From Massilia litorea (GTDB taxonomy: Bacteria > Pseudomonadota > Gammaproteobacteria > Burkholderiales > Burkholderiaceae_D), in the NCBI RefSeq assembly GCF_015101885.1, contig NZ_CP062941.1, positions 992,001 to 1,056,000 on the forward strand: a stretch of 64,000 nucleotides of DNA. The letters run 5' to 3'. The position numbers were made by a program, and so were the translations under genes. Under the pieces are notes generated by a model, which saw only the letters and a program-made list of their open reading frames with translations, was not told the origin of the DNA and did no database searches. Numbering within the stretch: the stretch's first letter is position 1; every line of letters begins with the position of its first letter. Positions 56,432 to 64,000 of the stretch are shown piece after piece.

Positions 56432-58864
56432 CTACTCCGTCAGCGTCAGCGTCTGGTAGCCCGGATCGGCCTTGATCTTCTCTTCGCTGAACGGCAGCAG
56501 CGGCCATTCCTTGCGCGAGTACACACCGGTCTGGTCGACGTAATACGGCGACTTCGGATTGGTCGACTGGCCATAGGTCAGCATCGCCTGGGCAACTGGG
56601 CCCTGGTCGTCGAAGCTCACCGTCTGGATATAACTCTCGCCCCAGTACACGCCGTTATAGCCCGTCTCCGTCAGGGCGCCCCGCATGGTCAGTGAGTTGT
56701 ACGAGCCGTCGATGTTGCCGATACCGCCGTGCAGGGGGATGCGGACGCCGTTGCGGGTCTCGGTCTGGTAATCGCCCAGCTTGCCGTCGAGGGGAATCCC
56801 GAGCGACTGCAGTTTCAGCGCGGCAGTTTTCAGGCAGGCGAGCATCGCCGGCACCGCCGCCGGCGCCACGCCGCTCGGCGTGTTCACCGGATCGGCCGGG
56901 TTGAAGGCCACCGCCCACTTGTTCGGGACCGTCACGGCGCTGTTCCAGAACTCGCGGAACAGCACGGCGCCGCGGCTGTCGACATTCACCCGGCGGTCCC
57001 AGCCGGCCAGTGCGGTGCACGCTTGCACCAGTACCGGATCGGTGTTGCCCGTACAGGCGGTGAGCAGTTCCGGCAGCACCAGCTCGGCCGCATAAAGGCG
57101 ATTCCCGAAGGCCAGCGCCTGCAGGTCGACCAGTCCGATCTTTTTCGTCTGCGCCAATTCGTCGAACTGGCGGAAGCCGATGCGGGTGCGCAGGCTCTGC
57201 TCGACGCCGACGCGGCCATACAAGGGTGAGTAGCCGAACGGTGCCGGCCCGGTGAGCAGGGCCTTCGGATTGTTCAGCCAATAGCTGTCGTTCGAATTGC
57301 CGACGTAATCGGTGCGAATCGTCCACGGTCCGTTGACGGGAGAATAGATACCGGCCGGGGCGTTGGCGTCCGTACCCCAGGCGCAACTGCTGCGCGAACC
57401 GTCGAACAGCAGCGCCGCCTGCAGCAGCAAACACCCGTTGCCGAATTTTTGGGCACCCATGTGCGGCACGACGCTGGCGTCGGCGAACAGGACGCTGCCG
57501 TCGCGGTCAGCCGCCAGCGTATTCACCCAGGGCAGCCCGACCGTCTTGTCGAGCGAGCTCTTGATTGCCTGCACGTTGCTGGCCCGGCCAATCCCTAACC
57601 ATTGCTCGAGCATGCGGGTATTGTTGCGGTTCGGGTCGGCCAGCACATAGGCGTTGCTGGCCGTCCAGGTCATGCCCGCCTCCGGTTTGACGATCACGGC
57701 GCCCTGCTGGCTGAACCAGAAGGTCTTGCTGCGCTTCGACAGGGTCCCGTCCGCCTGCAGCAGGTCGACCGACACCGTCTTCGCGCGCATTTTTACGGGC
57801 GCGCCGTCATATAGATAAGTGGTGCCGCTGGCGTCCGCCGGATCGAGCGCCAGGCGGAAGGTGGTGAAGTGAAGCGCAGTGGTGACCGTGTGGCTCCAGG
57901 CGATGTCGCGGTTAAAACCGATCACGATCGCCGGTATGCCGCCGATGATGACGCCCATTGCATCATAATCTCCGGGCACGGTGAGGTGGGCCTGGTAGAA
58001 ACGGTCGGCCGTCGTCCACGGATAATGCGGGTTGCCGAGCAACAGGCCGCGGCCATTGGCGGACAGGTCCTTGCCGACGGCCAGGGCATTGCTGCCGAAT
58101 CCCTGCCGGTTGAGTTTATCCAGGCGCGCCAGCAGGAAGGCCGGATCGAACTTGCGCGCTTTCGTGGAAGCGGCCAGGGTCACGCCTGGCGCACGTCCGG
58201 CGGCGACAAATTCCTTGGCAAACACCTGGCCAGTCGCGTGCAAGGCTTTTTCGGCCATGACGAGGTACATGTCGTCGACCGTGATAGGGCGCACCCACCT
58301 GGCGTTGTTGCAGGCCGCCGGATACTGGCCGGCGAAGCTTTTCACATAGCGGTTGTATCCCTCGACATAGCCTTCGACGAGCTCGCGCGGCTCGGCGGAG
58401 CCGGCGGCATAATTGGCGCGCAATTGCTCGATGTCGAGGTAGCCCTTGAAGAAGAAATCGCTGTCTTCGTTCTTGAGGTCCATGAAGCCGCTGGCGGCGC
58501 CGTATTCGTCGCCGGTCTCCGAGCGCCGCGGCGCGCGCGCTTCTCCGCCGAAGAACTGGGAACGCTCGCCGCGCACCGTCACCACCGAGTCGGCGAACAT
58601 GCACAGGTTGTCCTGGGCATAGGCATAGGCCAGGCCATAGCCCAGGCTGCGGAAGTCCCTGGCTTTTACATGCGGCACCCCGTAGGTGGTACGGACGACA
58701 TCGACATTGATGCGGGAGGCGGTAGCCACCGGCGGCGGCGTCGTCGACTGCGGGGTATCGGAATCGTTGCTGCTGCAGCCAGCCAGCGCCAGGGCGAGCA
58801 CTGCGGCGACGCCGGCATCACGGAAAGAAGAGAGGGGCTGCGATTGCACTTGCTGACGTTTCAT
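56432..58864 (-). CDS. Penicillin/acyl-homoserine-lactone acylase family lipoprotein
   Basis: 810 residues. The N-terminus has a lipoprotein signal (VAAVLALALAGCSS). Ntn-hydrolase organisation: an alpha chain with NVDVVRTTYGVPHVKARDF and AYAYAQDNLCMFAD, a spacer, then the autocleavage site GFGSNALAVG, in which the Ser becomes the N-terminal nucleophile of the beta chain. LLLGNPHYPW and IGFNRDIAWSHTV follow, as in QuiP/PvdQ-type enzymes. It probably cleaves amide-linked acyl chains, such as AHL signals or aculeacin-like lipids; the substrate is unproven. The start at 58864 is preferred over 58885 because it gives a compact signal peptide. Confidence 0.88.
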   Translation of the reverse strand: MKRQQVQSQPLSSFRDAGVAAVLALALAGCSSNDSDTPQSTTPPPVATASRINVDVVRTTYGVPHVKARDFRSLGYGLAYAYAQDNLCMFADSVVTVRGERSQFFGGEARAPRRSETGDEYGAASGFMDLKNEDSDFFFKGYLDIEQLRANYAAGSAEPRELVEGYVEGYNRYVKSFAGQYPAACNNARWVRPITVDDMYLVMAEKALHATGQVFAKEFVAAGRAPGVTLAASTKARKFDPAFLLARLDKLNRQGFGSNALAVGKDLSANGRGLLLGNPHYPWTTADRFYQAHLTVPGDYDAMGVIIGGIPAIVIGFNRDIAWSHTVTTALHFTTFRLALDPADASGTTYLYDGAPVKMRAKTVSVDLLQADGTLSKRSKTFWFSQQGAVIVKPEAGMTWTASNAYVLADPNRNNTRMLEQWLGIGRASNVQAIKSSLDKTVGLPWVNTLAADRDGSVLFADASVVPHMGAQKFGNGCLLLQAALLFDGSRSSCAWGTDANAPAGIYSPVNGPWTIRTDYVGNSNDSYWLNNPKALLTGPAPFGYSPLYGRVGVEQSLRTRIGFRQFDELAQTKKIGLVDLQALAFGNRLYAAELVLPELLTACTGNTDPVLVQACTALAGWDRRVNVDSRGAVLFREFWNSAVTVPNKWAVAFNPADPVNTPSGVAPAAVPAMLACLKTAALKLQSLGIPLDGKLGDYQTETRNGVRIPLHGGIGNIDGSYNSLTMRGALTETGYNGVYWGESYIQTVSFDDQGPVAQAMLTYGQSTNPKSPYYVDQTGVYSRKEWPLLPFSEEKIKADPGYQTLTLTE

Positions 58865-59014
58865 GTGGACGCTTTCTGCGGACATCTCCGCGTGGCGAAA
58901 TGAAAGACAAATGGATGTCCCTGCTTGGCATAGGCCTGTTGACAGGGAGAACCAGTTTAGCGACAGCAATTGCTTTGTACCCTAGCGAAGTTGATGGGGT
59001 CAAAAATGCGACAC

Positions 59015-59050
59015 AAAAGAAAAAGCCCACCGGCTTGCGCGGGTGGGCTT
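59015..59050 (-). terminator. Terminator of the orphan 5S gene
   Basis: Stem AGCCCACC / GGTGGGCT (59024-59049) followed on the minus strand by TTTTTCTTTT. The sequence differs from the terminators of the three full rRNA operons. Confidence 0.85.
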
Positions 59051-59063
59051 CTCTATATAACTA

Positions 59064-59178
59064 GCCTGACGATAACCTACTTTCACACTGGTTGCAGCAC
59101 TATCATCGGCGCAAAGTCGTTTCACGGTCCTGTTCGGGATGGGAAGGGGTGGGACCGACTTGCTATGGTCATCAGGCA
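59064..59178 (-). rRNA. rrf: Orphan 5S ribosomal RNA
   Basis: 115 bases, identical by eye to the other three 5S genes, but with no 16S, tRNA or 23S upstream. The sequence just upstream keeps weak similarity to the normal 23S-5S spacer for about 25 bases and then diverges. A candidate -10 (TAGAAT on the minus strand, 59236-59241) lies about 58 bases upstream of the 5' end. Confidence 0.93.
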
Positions 59179-59235
59179 TAACTTGCTGGGAGGCTGTTCC
59201 ACAACTGGGCAACAGATCCCTGAATTCCGAGGCGT

Positions 59236-59293
59236 ATTCTAACAGGCAACTTCAAGCAGCGCCAGCACGGATTGCGGCGCCAGCGCGTAAAAT
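59236..59293. promoter_or_regulatory. Divergent promoter region: orphan 5S and radical SAM gene
   Basis: Minus strand TAGAAT (59236-59241) for the 5S gene; plus strand GCGTAAAATGGC with -10 TAAAAT (59288-59293) for the radical SAM gene. Neither has a strong -35, so both are tentative. Confidence 0.45.
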
Positions 59294-59321
59294 GGCCCCT
59301 TTGCCCGAAACGCTTGCCGCC

Positions 59322-60818
59322 ATGACCATCCTGTTGTCGACCCTGAACGCCCGCTACGCCCACGCTTCGCTGGGCCTGCGCTACCTGCTGGCGAACATGG
59401 GCGCGCTCGGCCCGGACACGCGGATCCAGGAATTCGTCATCGGCGCCAAGACAACCGAAGTGGTCGAGCGCCTGCTGGCCCAGCACCCGCGCATCATCGG
59501 CTTTGGCGTCTATATCTGGAACGTCGAAGAGACGACGCGCGTCGTGGCGATGCTGAAACGCGTGGCGCCCGAGGTGACGATCGTGCTGGGCGGTCCGGAA
59601 GTGTCGTACGAGACGAACGAGCAGCAGATCGTGAAACTGGCCGACTATGTCGTCACCGGCTGGGGAGACGTCACCTTCCCCCAGTTGTGCGCCCAGATCC
59701 TGCACGGCCCGCAGCCCCTGATGAAAGTGCACGCGGGCGTGCAGCCGCCCATGGCGGAGATCGCCCTGCCCTACTCTCTATATAGTGACGAGGACATCGC
59801 GCACCGTACTTTATATGTGGAAGCCTCGCGCGGCTGCCCTTTCAAATGCGAGTTCTGCCTGTCGTCGCTGGATAAAACGGCCTGGCCTTTCCCTTTGGAG
59901 TCCTTCCTGGCGCAGATGGAGGATTTATATAGCCGCGGCGCCCGCCTCTTCAAATTCGTCGACCGCACGTTCAATTTGAACGTCAAGACCAGCATGAAGA
60001 TCATGCAGTTCTTCCTCGACAAGATCGACGCCAGCCCGGACGACCCGGTCTACGCCCACTTCGAGCTGGTGCCCGACCACCTGCCGGAAGCGCTGAAGGA
60101 GATGATCGCGCGCTTCCCGGCGGGCGCCCTGCAATTCGAGATCGGCATCCAGAGCTTCAATCCCGAAGTGCAAGCCCTGGTCAGCCGGCGCCAGGACAAT
60201 ATCAAGGCGGCGGAGAATATCCGCTGGCTGTGCGCGCACTCGCAGGCCCACCTGCACGTCGACCTGATCGCCGGCCTGCCGGGCGAAGACATCGCCAGCT
60301 TCGCGCGCGGCTTCGATCAACTGGTGAGCCTGGGCGCGCACGAGATCCAGTTCGGCATTTTAAAAAGGCTGCGCGGGACGCCGATCATCCGGCATACGGA
60401 AGCTTTTAACATGGTGTATGACCCGTATCCGCCCTATACGGTGCTGGCCACCAGCCTGATCGATTTCCCGACCATGCAACGCCTGGTGCGCTTCGCGCGC
60501 TACTGGGACCTGGTCGCCAATTCCGGCCGCTTTGCACATACCGTGCGCGAATTGCTGGGCGTGCGTCCGTTCGAGAATTTCATGGCATTTTCGGACTGGA
60601 TTTATACGAAAACCGACGCCACCCACCGCATCGCCCTCGACCGGCTGGCGAAACTGGTGGCCGAATGGCTGCAGGTGACCGGCATGGAACGGGAACGGGC
60701 GCTTGCGCTGGTGGCGAGCGATTACGCGGGCAGCATTGATGGCGCCGCCAAGAAAGACAAAGCAGCGAACGCGGCGGTAGCTGCCCCGGCGAGACAGGTA
60801 CGCCACCTCGCTGCCTGA
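59322..60818 (+). CDS. B12-binding-domain radical SAM protein (DUF4080 type)
   Basis: 498 residues. The N-terminal cobalamin-binding Rossmann domain (about 1-140) begins ILLSTLNARYAHASLGLRYL and includes IIGFGVYIWN and VLGGPEVSYE. The radical SAM core has the cluster motif EASRGCPFKCEFCLSS (CxxxCxxC), with FEIGIQSFNPEV and HVDLIAGLPGED downstream; the C-terminal DUF4080 region follows. Reaction unknown. The start at 59322 (MTILLSTLNARY) was chosen over 59292 because a likely -10 box overlaps the latter. A poor Shine-Dalgarno leaves the start uncertain. Likely cytoplasmic. Confidence 0.88.
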   Translation: MTILLSTLNARYAHASLGLRYLLANMGALGPDTRIQEFVIGAKTTEVVERLLAQHPRIIGFGVYIWNVEETTRVVAMLKRVAPEVTIVLGGPEVSYETNEQQIVKLADYVVTGWGDVTFPQLCAQILHGPQPLMKVHAGVQPPMAEIALPYSLYSDEDIAHRTLYVEASRGCPFKCEFCLSSLDKTAWPFPLESFLAQMEDLYSRGARLFKFVDRTFNLNVKTSMKIMQFFLDKIDASPDDPVYAHFELVPDHLPEALKEMIARFPAGALQFEIGIQSFNPEVQALVSRRQDNIKAAENIRWLCAHSQAHLHVDLIAGLPGEDIASFARGFDQLVSLGAHEIQFGILKRLRGTPIIRHTEAFNMVYDPYPPYTVLATSLIDFPTMQRLVRFARYWDLVANSGRFAHTVRELLGVRPFENFMAFSDWIYTKTDATHRIALDRLAKLVAEWLQVTGMERERALALVASDYAGSIDGAAKKDKAANAAVAAPARQVRHLAA

Positions 60819-60838
60819 GCACGCTAGACCCCGCGCGA

Positions 60839-62008
60839 ATGGCAGAGACAGCGAAATCCTTTTACACTGCAACAATGCAGATTGAAAATACGCCAACATT
60901 AACCATCGAACACTCCGCCGGCGGCGCGGCGCAATCTGTCATGGCAAGCGGCATCTGGCAGGTCCATGTCCTGAGCCAGAAGGGCCTGCTCAAGGGGATC
61001 AACCGGACCTTGACGAGCCTGAGGAAGAAGGCGGAGCTAGCCTGGGACCTGACCGGCGTGGACAGCATCGACCACATCGGCGCCCAGCTGTTCTGGAACG
61101 CCTGGGGCAAGAAACGCCCGCCGCGCCTGACGCTCGACCCGCGCCAGGAAGAACTGTTCGCCCGCCTCGAGAAGGCAAGCAGCCTCAACCTGCCGCGCGC
61201 CAAGGCCAGTCCGCTGAACTGGATCATCGTGCTCGGCGCCGGCCTGCTCAGCTTTTTCGAGCACCTGCATGGCTTCATCGAACTGATCGGCCGCCTGGTC
61301 CAGGACCTGGGCCGTTTTATTCGCCGTCCCGCCATGGGGCCCTGGCGCGAAATCTCGGCCAACATCTACCACTCCGGCTTCCAGGCGCTCGGCATCACCG
61401 CCCTGGTCGGGTTCCTGATCGGCGTGGTGCTGTCCTTCTTGTCGGCGCAGCAGTTGCGCCAGTTCGGCGGCGACATCTACCTGGTCGACATCCTCGGCAT
61501 GAGCGTGATCCGTGAACTGGGGCCGCTGCTGGCGGCGATCCTGGTTGCGGGCCGCTCCGGTTCCTCGATCACGGCGCAACTGGGCGTCATGAAGGTGACC
61601 GAGGAGCTCGACGCCATGCTGGTGATGGGCATCTCGCACGGGTTCCGCCTGATCATGCCGAAAGTGGTGGCATTGGCGATCTCGATGCCGCTGCTCGTGG
61701 TCTGGACCGACGCCATGGCCCTGCTCGGCGGCGCGGCCTCGGCCAAGATCGAACTGGGCCTGTCCTTCCGCTACTTCCTGCACAAGCTGCCGGACGCGGT
61801 GCCGCTGGTGAACTACATGATCGGCCTGTTAAAAGGGATGACCTTCGGGATGCTGATCGCACTGGTGTCCTGCCACTTCGGCCTGCGCATCAAGCCGAAC
61901 ACCGATAGCCTCGGCCGCGGCACGACCACCTCGGTCGTCACCGCGATCACGGTGGTGATCCTGGCCGACGCGGTGTTTGCCATCATCTTCAGCGGCGTGG
62001 GGTTCTGA
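60839..62008 (+). CDS. mlaE: MlaE-type ABC permease with N-terminal STAS domain
   Basis: 389 residues. Residues about 15-110 form an STAS-like domain (WQVHVLSQKGLLKGINRTL, AWDLTGVDSIDHIGA), an arrangement common in the long YrbE/MlaE form. The permease follows with the family blocks FQALGITALVGFLIGVVLSF, GMSVIRELGPLLAAILVAGRSGSSI and VTEELDAMLVMGIS. With MlaF and MlaD it forms the inner-membrane complex that moves phospholipids between membranes and maintains outer-membrane asymmetry. The start could also be the ATG at 60875 (MQIENTPTLTIE); neither has a clear Shine-Dalgarno. It overlaps mlaF by one base (TGATG). Confidence 0.9.
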   Translation: MAETAKSFYTATMQIENTPTLTIEHSAGGAAQSVMASGIWQVHVLSQKGLLKGINRTLTSLRKKAELAWDLTGVDSIDHIGAQLFWNAWGKKRPPRLTLDPRQEELFARLEKASSLNLPRAKASPLNWIIVLGAGLLSFFEHLHGFIELIGRLVQDLGRFIRRPAMGPWREISANIYHSGFQALGITALVGFLIGVVLSFLSAQQLRQFGGDIYLVDILGMSVIRELGPLLAAILVAGRSGSSITAQLGVMKVTEELDAMLVMGISHGFRLIMPKVVALAISMPLLVVWTDAMALLGGAASAKIELGLSFRYFLHKLPDAVPLVNYMIGLLKGMTFGMLIALVSCHFGLRIKPNTDSLGRGTTTSVVTAITVVILADAVFAIIFSGVGF

Positions 62009-62868
62009 TGGCGGAGAACAAGCCACGCCCGCCGCAACAGCTCAACCGCAAGCCCGAGGAAGACGTCGGGCCGCCGGTGGTCGAGATCCGCAACCTGTGG
62101 ACCAAGTTCGGCAGGACGGTGGTGCACCAGGACCTGAGCCTGGAAATCTATTCGGGCGAGATCCTGTCGATCGTCGGCGGCTCGGGGACCGGCAAGACGG
62201 TGCTGCTGCGCCAGATGCTGGGGCTGGAACGGCCATCGCGCGGTTGCGTGCGCGTGTTCGGCGAAGACATCAGCGAGGCGGGACCGGAGCAGCTGCAGCG
62301 CATGCGCAACCACTGGGGCATGCTGTTCCAGCAGGGCGCGCTGTACTCGGCGCTGACCGTGTTCGACAACATCGCCCTGCCGATGCGCGAATTGCGCGCC
62401 CTGCCCGAGGACGTGATCCGCGACGCCGTGCTGCTGAAAATGGATATGGTGGGCCTGGGTGCGGAACATGCCAATAAAATGCCGGCCGATTTATCGGGCG
62501 GAATGACCAAGCGCGCGGCCCTGGCACGCGCGCTGGCGCTGGAACCGAGACTGCTGTTCCTGGACGAACCGACCGCGGGCCTCGATCCCGATGCGTCGGA
62601 TGCATTCGTCACGCTGATCCTGGCGCTGCACCGGGAACTGAAACTGACCGTGGTGATGGTCACCCACGACCTCGATACGCTGTTTGCGCTCTCGTCGCGC
62701 ATTGCGGTCCTGGCCGATAAGCACGTGCTGGCGGTAGGACCGTCGTGCGACGTGGTGCGGGTGGACCATCCGTTCATCAAACATTTCTTCCTCGGCGGAC
62801 GCGGCCGGCGGGCACTCGAAGTGCTCGACGAGCGCAATGAGGCGGCCCAGGAAGGACCCAAGGAGTGA
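62008..62868 (+). CDS. mlaF: MlaF-type ABC ATPase
   Basis: 286 residues. Walker A (IVGGSGTGKTVLLRQ), Q-loop (WGMLFQQGALYSALTV), signature LSGGMTKRAALARALAL, Walker B LLFLDEPTAGLDP and switch His (VMVTHD). It powers the Mla transporter. Its start overlaps the mlaE stop, and AAGGAG at its end serves as the Shine-Dalgarno of mlaD. Confidence 0.93.
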   Translation: MAENKPRPPQQLNRKPEEDVGPPVVEIRNLWTKFGRTVVHQDLSLEIYSGEILSIVGGSGTGKTVLLRQMLGLERPSRGCVRVFGEDISEAGPEQLQRMRNHWGMLFQQGALYSALTVFDNIALPMRELRALPEDVIRDAVLLKMDMVGLGAEHANKMPADLSGGMTKRAALARALALEPRLLFLDEPTAGLDPDASDAFVTLILALHRELKLTVVMVTHDLDTLFALSSRIAVLADKHVLAVGPSCDVVRVDHPFIKHFFLGGRGRRALEVLDERNEAAQEGPKE

Positions 62869-62869
62869 C

Positions 62870-63817
62870 ATGGAAAACCGATCGTATGCATTGATGACGG
62901 GCGTCTTCACGATCGCCCTGCTGGTGGCCACCGTGCTGGCGGGCCTCTGGCTGAACCGCGACAAGACCGAATTGTCGCCCTATGAAATCGTCACCACCCA
63001 GTCGATCCCGGGCCTGAACCCGCAGGCGACGGTGCGCTACCGCGGCCTGGAAGTCGGGCGCGTCGACGAGATCGTGTTCGATCCGAAGGTCACCGGCCAG
63101 ATATTGATCCGCCTCTCCGTCGAGGAAGGCTCGCCGGTGACCACCACCACCTTCGCCTCGCTCGGCTACCAGGGCGTGACCGGCATCGCCTTCATCCAGC
63201 TCGACGACGACCGCACCGGTTCGCCGCTGCTGAAAACCGACCCGAAGCACGTGGGCCGGATTCCGCTGCGTCCGGGCCTGCTCGACCAGCTGGAGAAGCG
63301 TGGCCTGGCCATCCTCGACCGCACCGAGCAGATCACGGCGCGCCTGAATACCCTGATGAGCGACGAGAACCAGAAGACCATCATCGGCGCCTTCGACAAC
63401 ATCGGCAAGGCCGCCGCCGCCTATGGCGCGATTCCGGAAAAACTCGGTCCGACCATCGACCGCCTGCCGGCGCTGGCGCAAAAGCTCGACAAGAGTGTCG
63501 ACGCTGTCGGCGCCTTCGCCACCAGCGCCAGGGCGACCGCCGACAACTACGACCGCCTGGCGACCGGCCTGCAGGCGCCGGACGGCCCGCTGAACCGCCT
63601 GAACGGCGCGATCGGCTCGCTGCAGGGCGTGACGGGCGACCTAGAAGCGGAAACCCTGCCCCATCTCACCCGCATGACCGACGAAGCGCGCACGGCGCTG
63701 CGTTCGGTGCGCCGCACCGCCGACTCGCTGTCGGACCGTCCGCAAGGCCTTCTGTTCGGTAATCCGAACGTCCAACCCGGCCCCGGCGAGCCGGGCTTCG
63801 TCGCCCCGACCAAATGA
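62870..63817 (+). CDS. mlaD: MlaD-type MCE-domain protein
   Basis: 315 residues with an N-terminal membrane anchor (ALMTGVFTIALLVATVLAGLW), one MCE domain (about 38-115: PYEIVTTQSIPGLNPQATVR, RGLEVGRVDEIVFDP) and a long C-terminal helical region (about 150-290) rich in coiled-coil heptads. It forms the periplasmic lipid-carrying ring. The ATG at 62870 has AAGGAGTGAC directly upstream. The C-terminal helix is longer than in E. coli MlaD and closer to PqiB/LetB-like or plant-type single-MCE proteins. Confidence 0.9.
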   Translation: MENRSYALMTGVFTIALLVATVLAGLWLNRDKTELSPYEIVTTQSIPGLNPQATVRYRGLEVGRVDEIVFDPKVTGQILIRLSVEEGSPVTTTTFASLGYQGVTGIAFIQLDDDRTGSPLLKTDPKHVGRIPLRPGLLDQLEKRGLAILDRTEQITARLNTLMSDENQKTIIGAFDNIGKAAAAYGAIPEKLGPTIDRLPALAQKLDKSVDAVGAFATSARATADNYDRLATGLQAPDGPLNRLNGAIGSLQGVTGDLEAETLPHLTRMTDEARTALRSVRRTADSLSDRPQGLLFGNPNVQPGPGEPGFVAPTK

Positions 63818-64000
63818 GGATCCCCTTGAACACGAACCTGCACCGCCTTCTCGGCGCCGCCGTCCTCGCCTGTGCTGTCGCCGGCTGCGCCTCCAACAAG
63901 AACAAGGCCGACAATACCCAGTTCGACTTCGGCCCGCTCGGTGCGCCGACCGCGCCCGCCGCCCAGGCCCCGCTGGCCGCCATCGTCGTGATGGACGCCA
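63814..64000 (+). CDS. ABC-type transport auxiliary lipoprotein (partial)
   Basis: Open from the ATG at 63814, which overlaps the mlaD stop (ATGA), to the window edge. The N-terminus MRIPLNTNLHRLLGAAVLAC with lipobox AVAGC, followed by FDFGPLG, fits the PqiC/DUF330-type auxiliary lipoproteins that follow mlaD in many betaproteobacteria. A TTG at 63826 with AGGA upstream is an alternative start. Only about 62 residues are visible. Confidence 0.75.
   Translation, partial: MRIPLNTNLHRLLGAAVLACAVAGCASNKNKADNTQFDFGPLGAPTAPAAQAPLAAIVVMDA

Overview
The window is a high-GC Gram-negative chromosome segment. The rRNA sequences, the gene content (PagL, EptA, a beta-type porin, the Mla operon, an isoamylase) and the codon use point to a betaproteobacterium of the Burkholderiales, most likely Oxalobacteraceae (Massilia/Telluria/Duganella-like). 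That placement is recognition from memory, not a database result. No transposase, integrase, phage gene or CRISPR array was seen.

Layout. (1) 1-12.04 kb: a lipoprotein aminopeptidase (cut by the window edge), a molybdopterin oxidoreductase, an M20 amidohydrolase, a 3-hydroxyisobutyrate-dehydrogenase-like enzyme, and an envelope block. The block holds a lipid A 3-O-deacylase (pagL), an MFS pump, and a minus-strand operon: response regulator, histidine kinase, phosphoethanolamine transferase (eptA) and PAP2 phosphatase. (2) 12.1-17.7 kb: complete minus-strand rRNA operon 1 (16S, tRNA-Ile, tRNA-Ala, 23S, 5S). (3) 17.7-42.2 kb: an alcohol and formaldehyde oxidation island. It holds a porin, aldehyde dehydrogenase plus DUF779, a TonB receptor that looks like the PQQ importer PqqU/YncD, and an AcoR-type sigma-54 activator followed by a cytochrome b561 and a PQQ-associated beta-propeller. 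It also holds a lanthanide-type methanol dehydrogenase operon (xoxF, xoxG, xoxJ, a secreted unknown, an ATP-grasp enzyme) and a glutathione-dependent formaldehyde operon (class III ADH, Gfa, a small secreted unknown). An isoamylase and a DUF2868/DUF3482 pair lie inside the island. (4) 42.2-47.9 kb: rRNA operon 2. (5) 47.9-50.6 kb: a two-gene cassette, an M43 metalloprotease fused to a seven-bladed PLL-type lectin propeller, coupled to a 102-residue protein. (6) 50.8-56.4 kb: rRNA operon 3. (7) 56.4-59.2 kb: a penicillin/AHL acylase and an orphan 5S rRNA with its own terminator. (8) 59.3-64 kb: a B12-binding radical SAM protein and the Mla phospholipid-transport operon, cut by the window end.

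How the genes work together. Near-perfect sigma-54 (-24/-12) promoters precede the porin, the aldehyde dehydrogenase (two sites), the formaldehyde dehydrogenase and, with one mismatch, xoxF. A sigma-54 activator is encoded in the middle of the same island. The simplest reading is one regulon: alcohol enters through the porin and PQQ through PqqU, XoxF/XoxG oxidise alcohol in the periplasm, and the aldehyde is handled by ALDH (C2 and longer) or by Gfa/AdhC (formaldehyde). All three rRNA operons and the orphan 5S point the same way. The 23S and 16S copies are not identical and appear mosaic, so recombination between them is likely; the 25-kb oxidation island sits between two direct copies.
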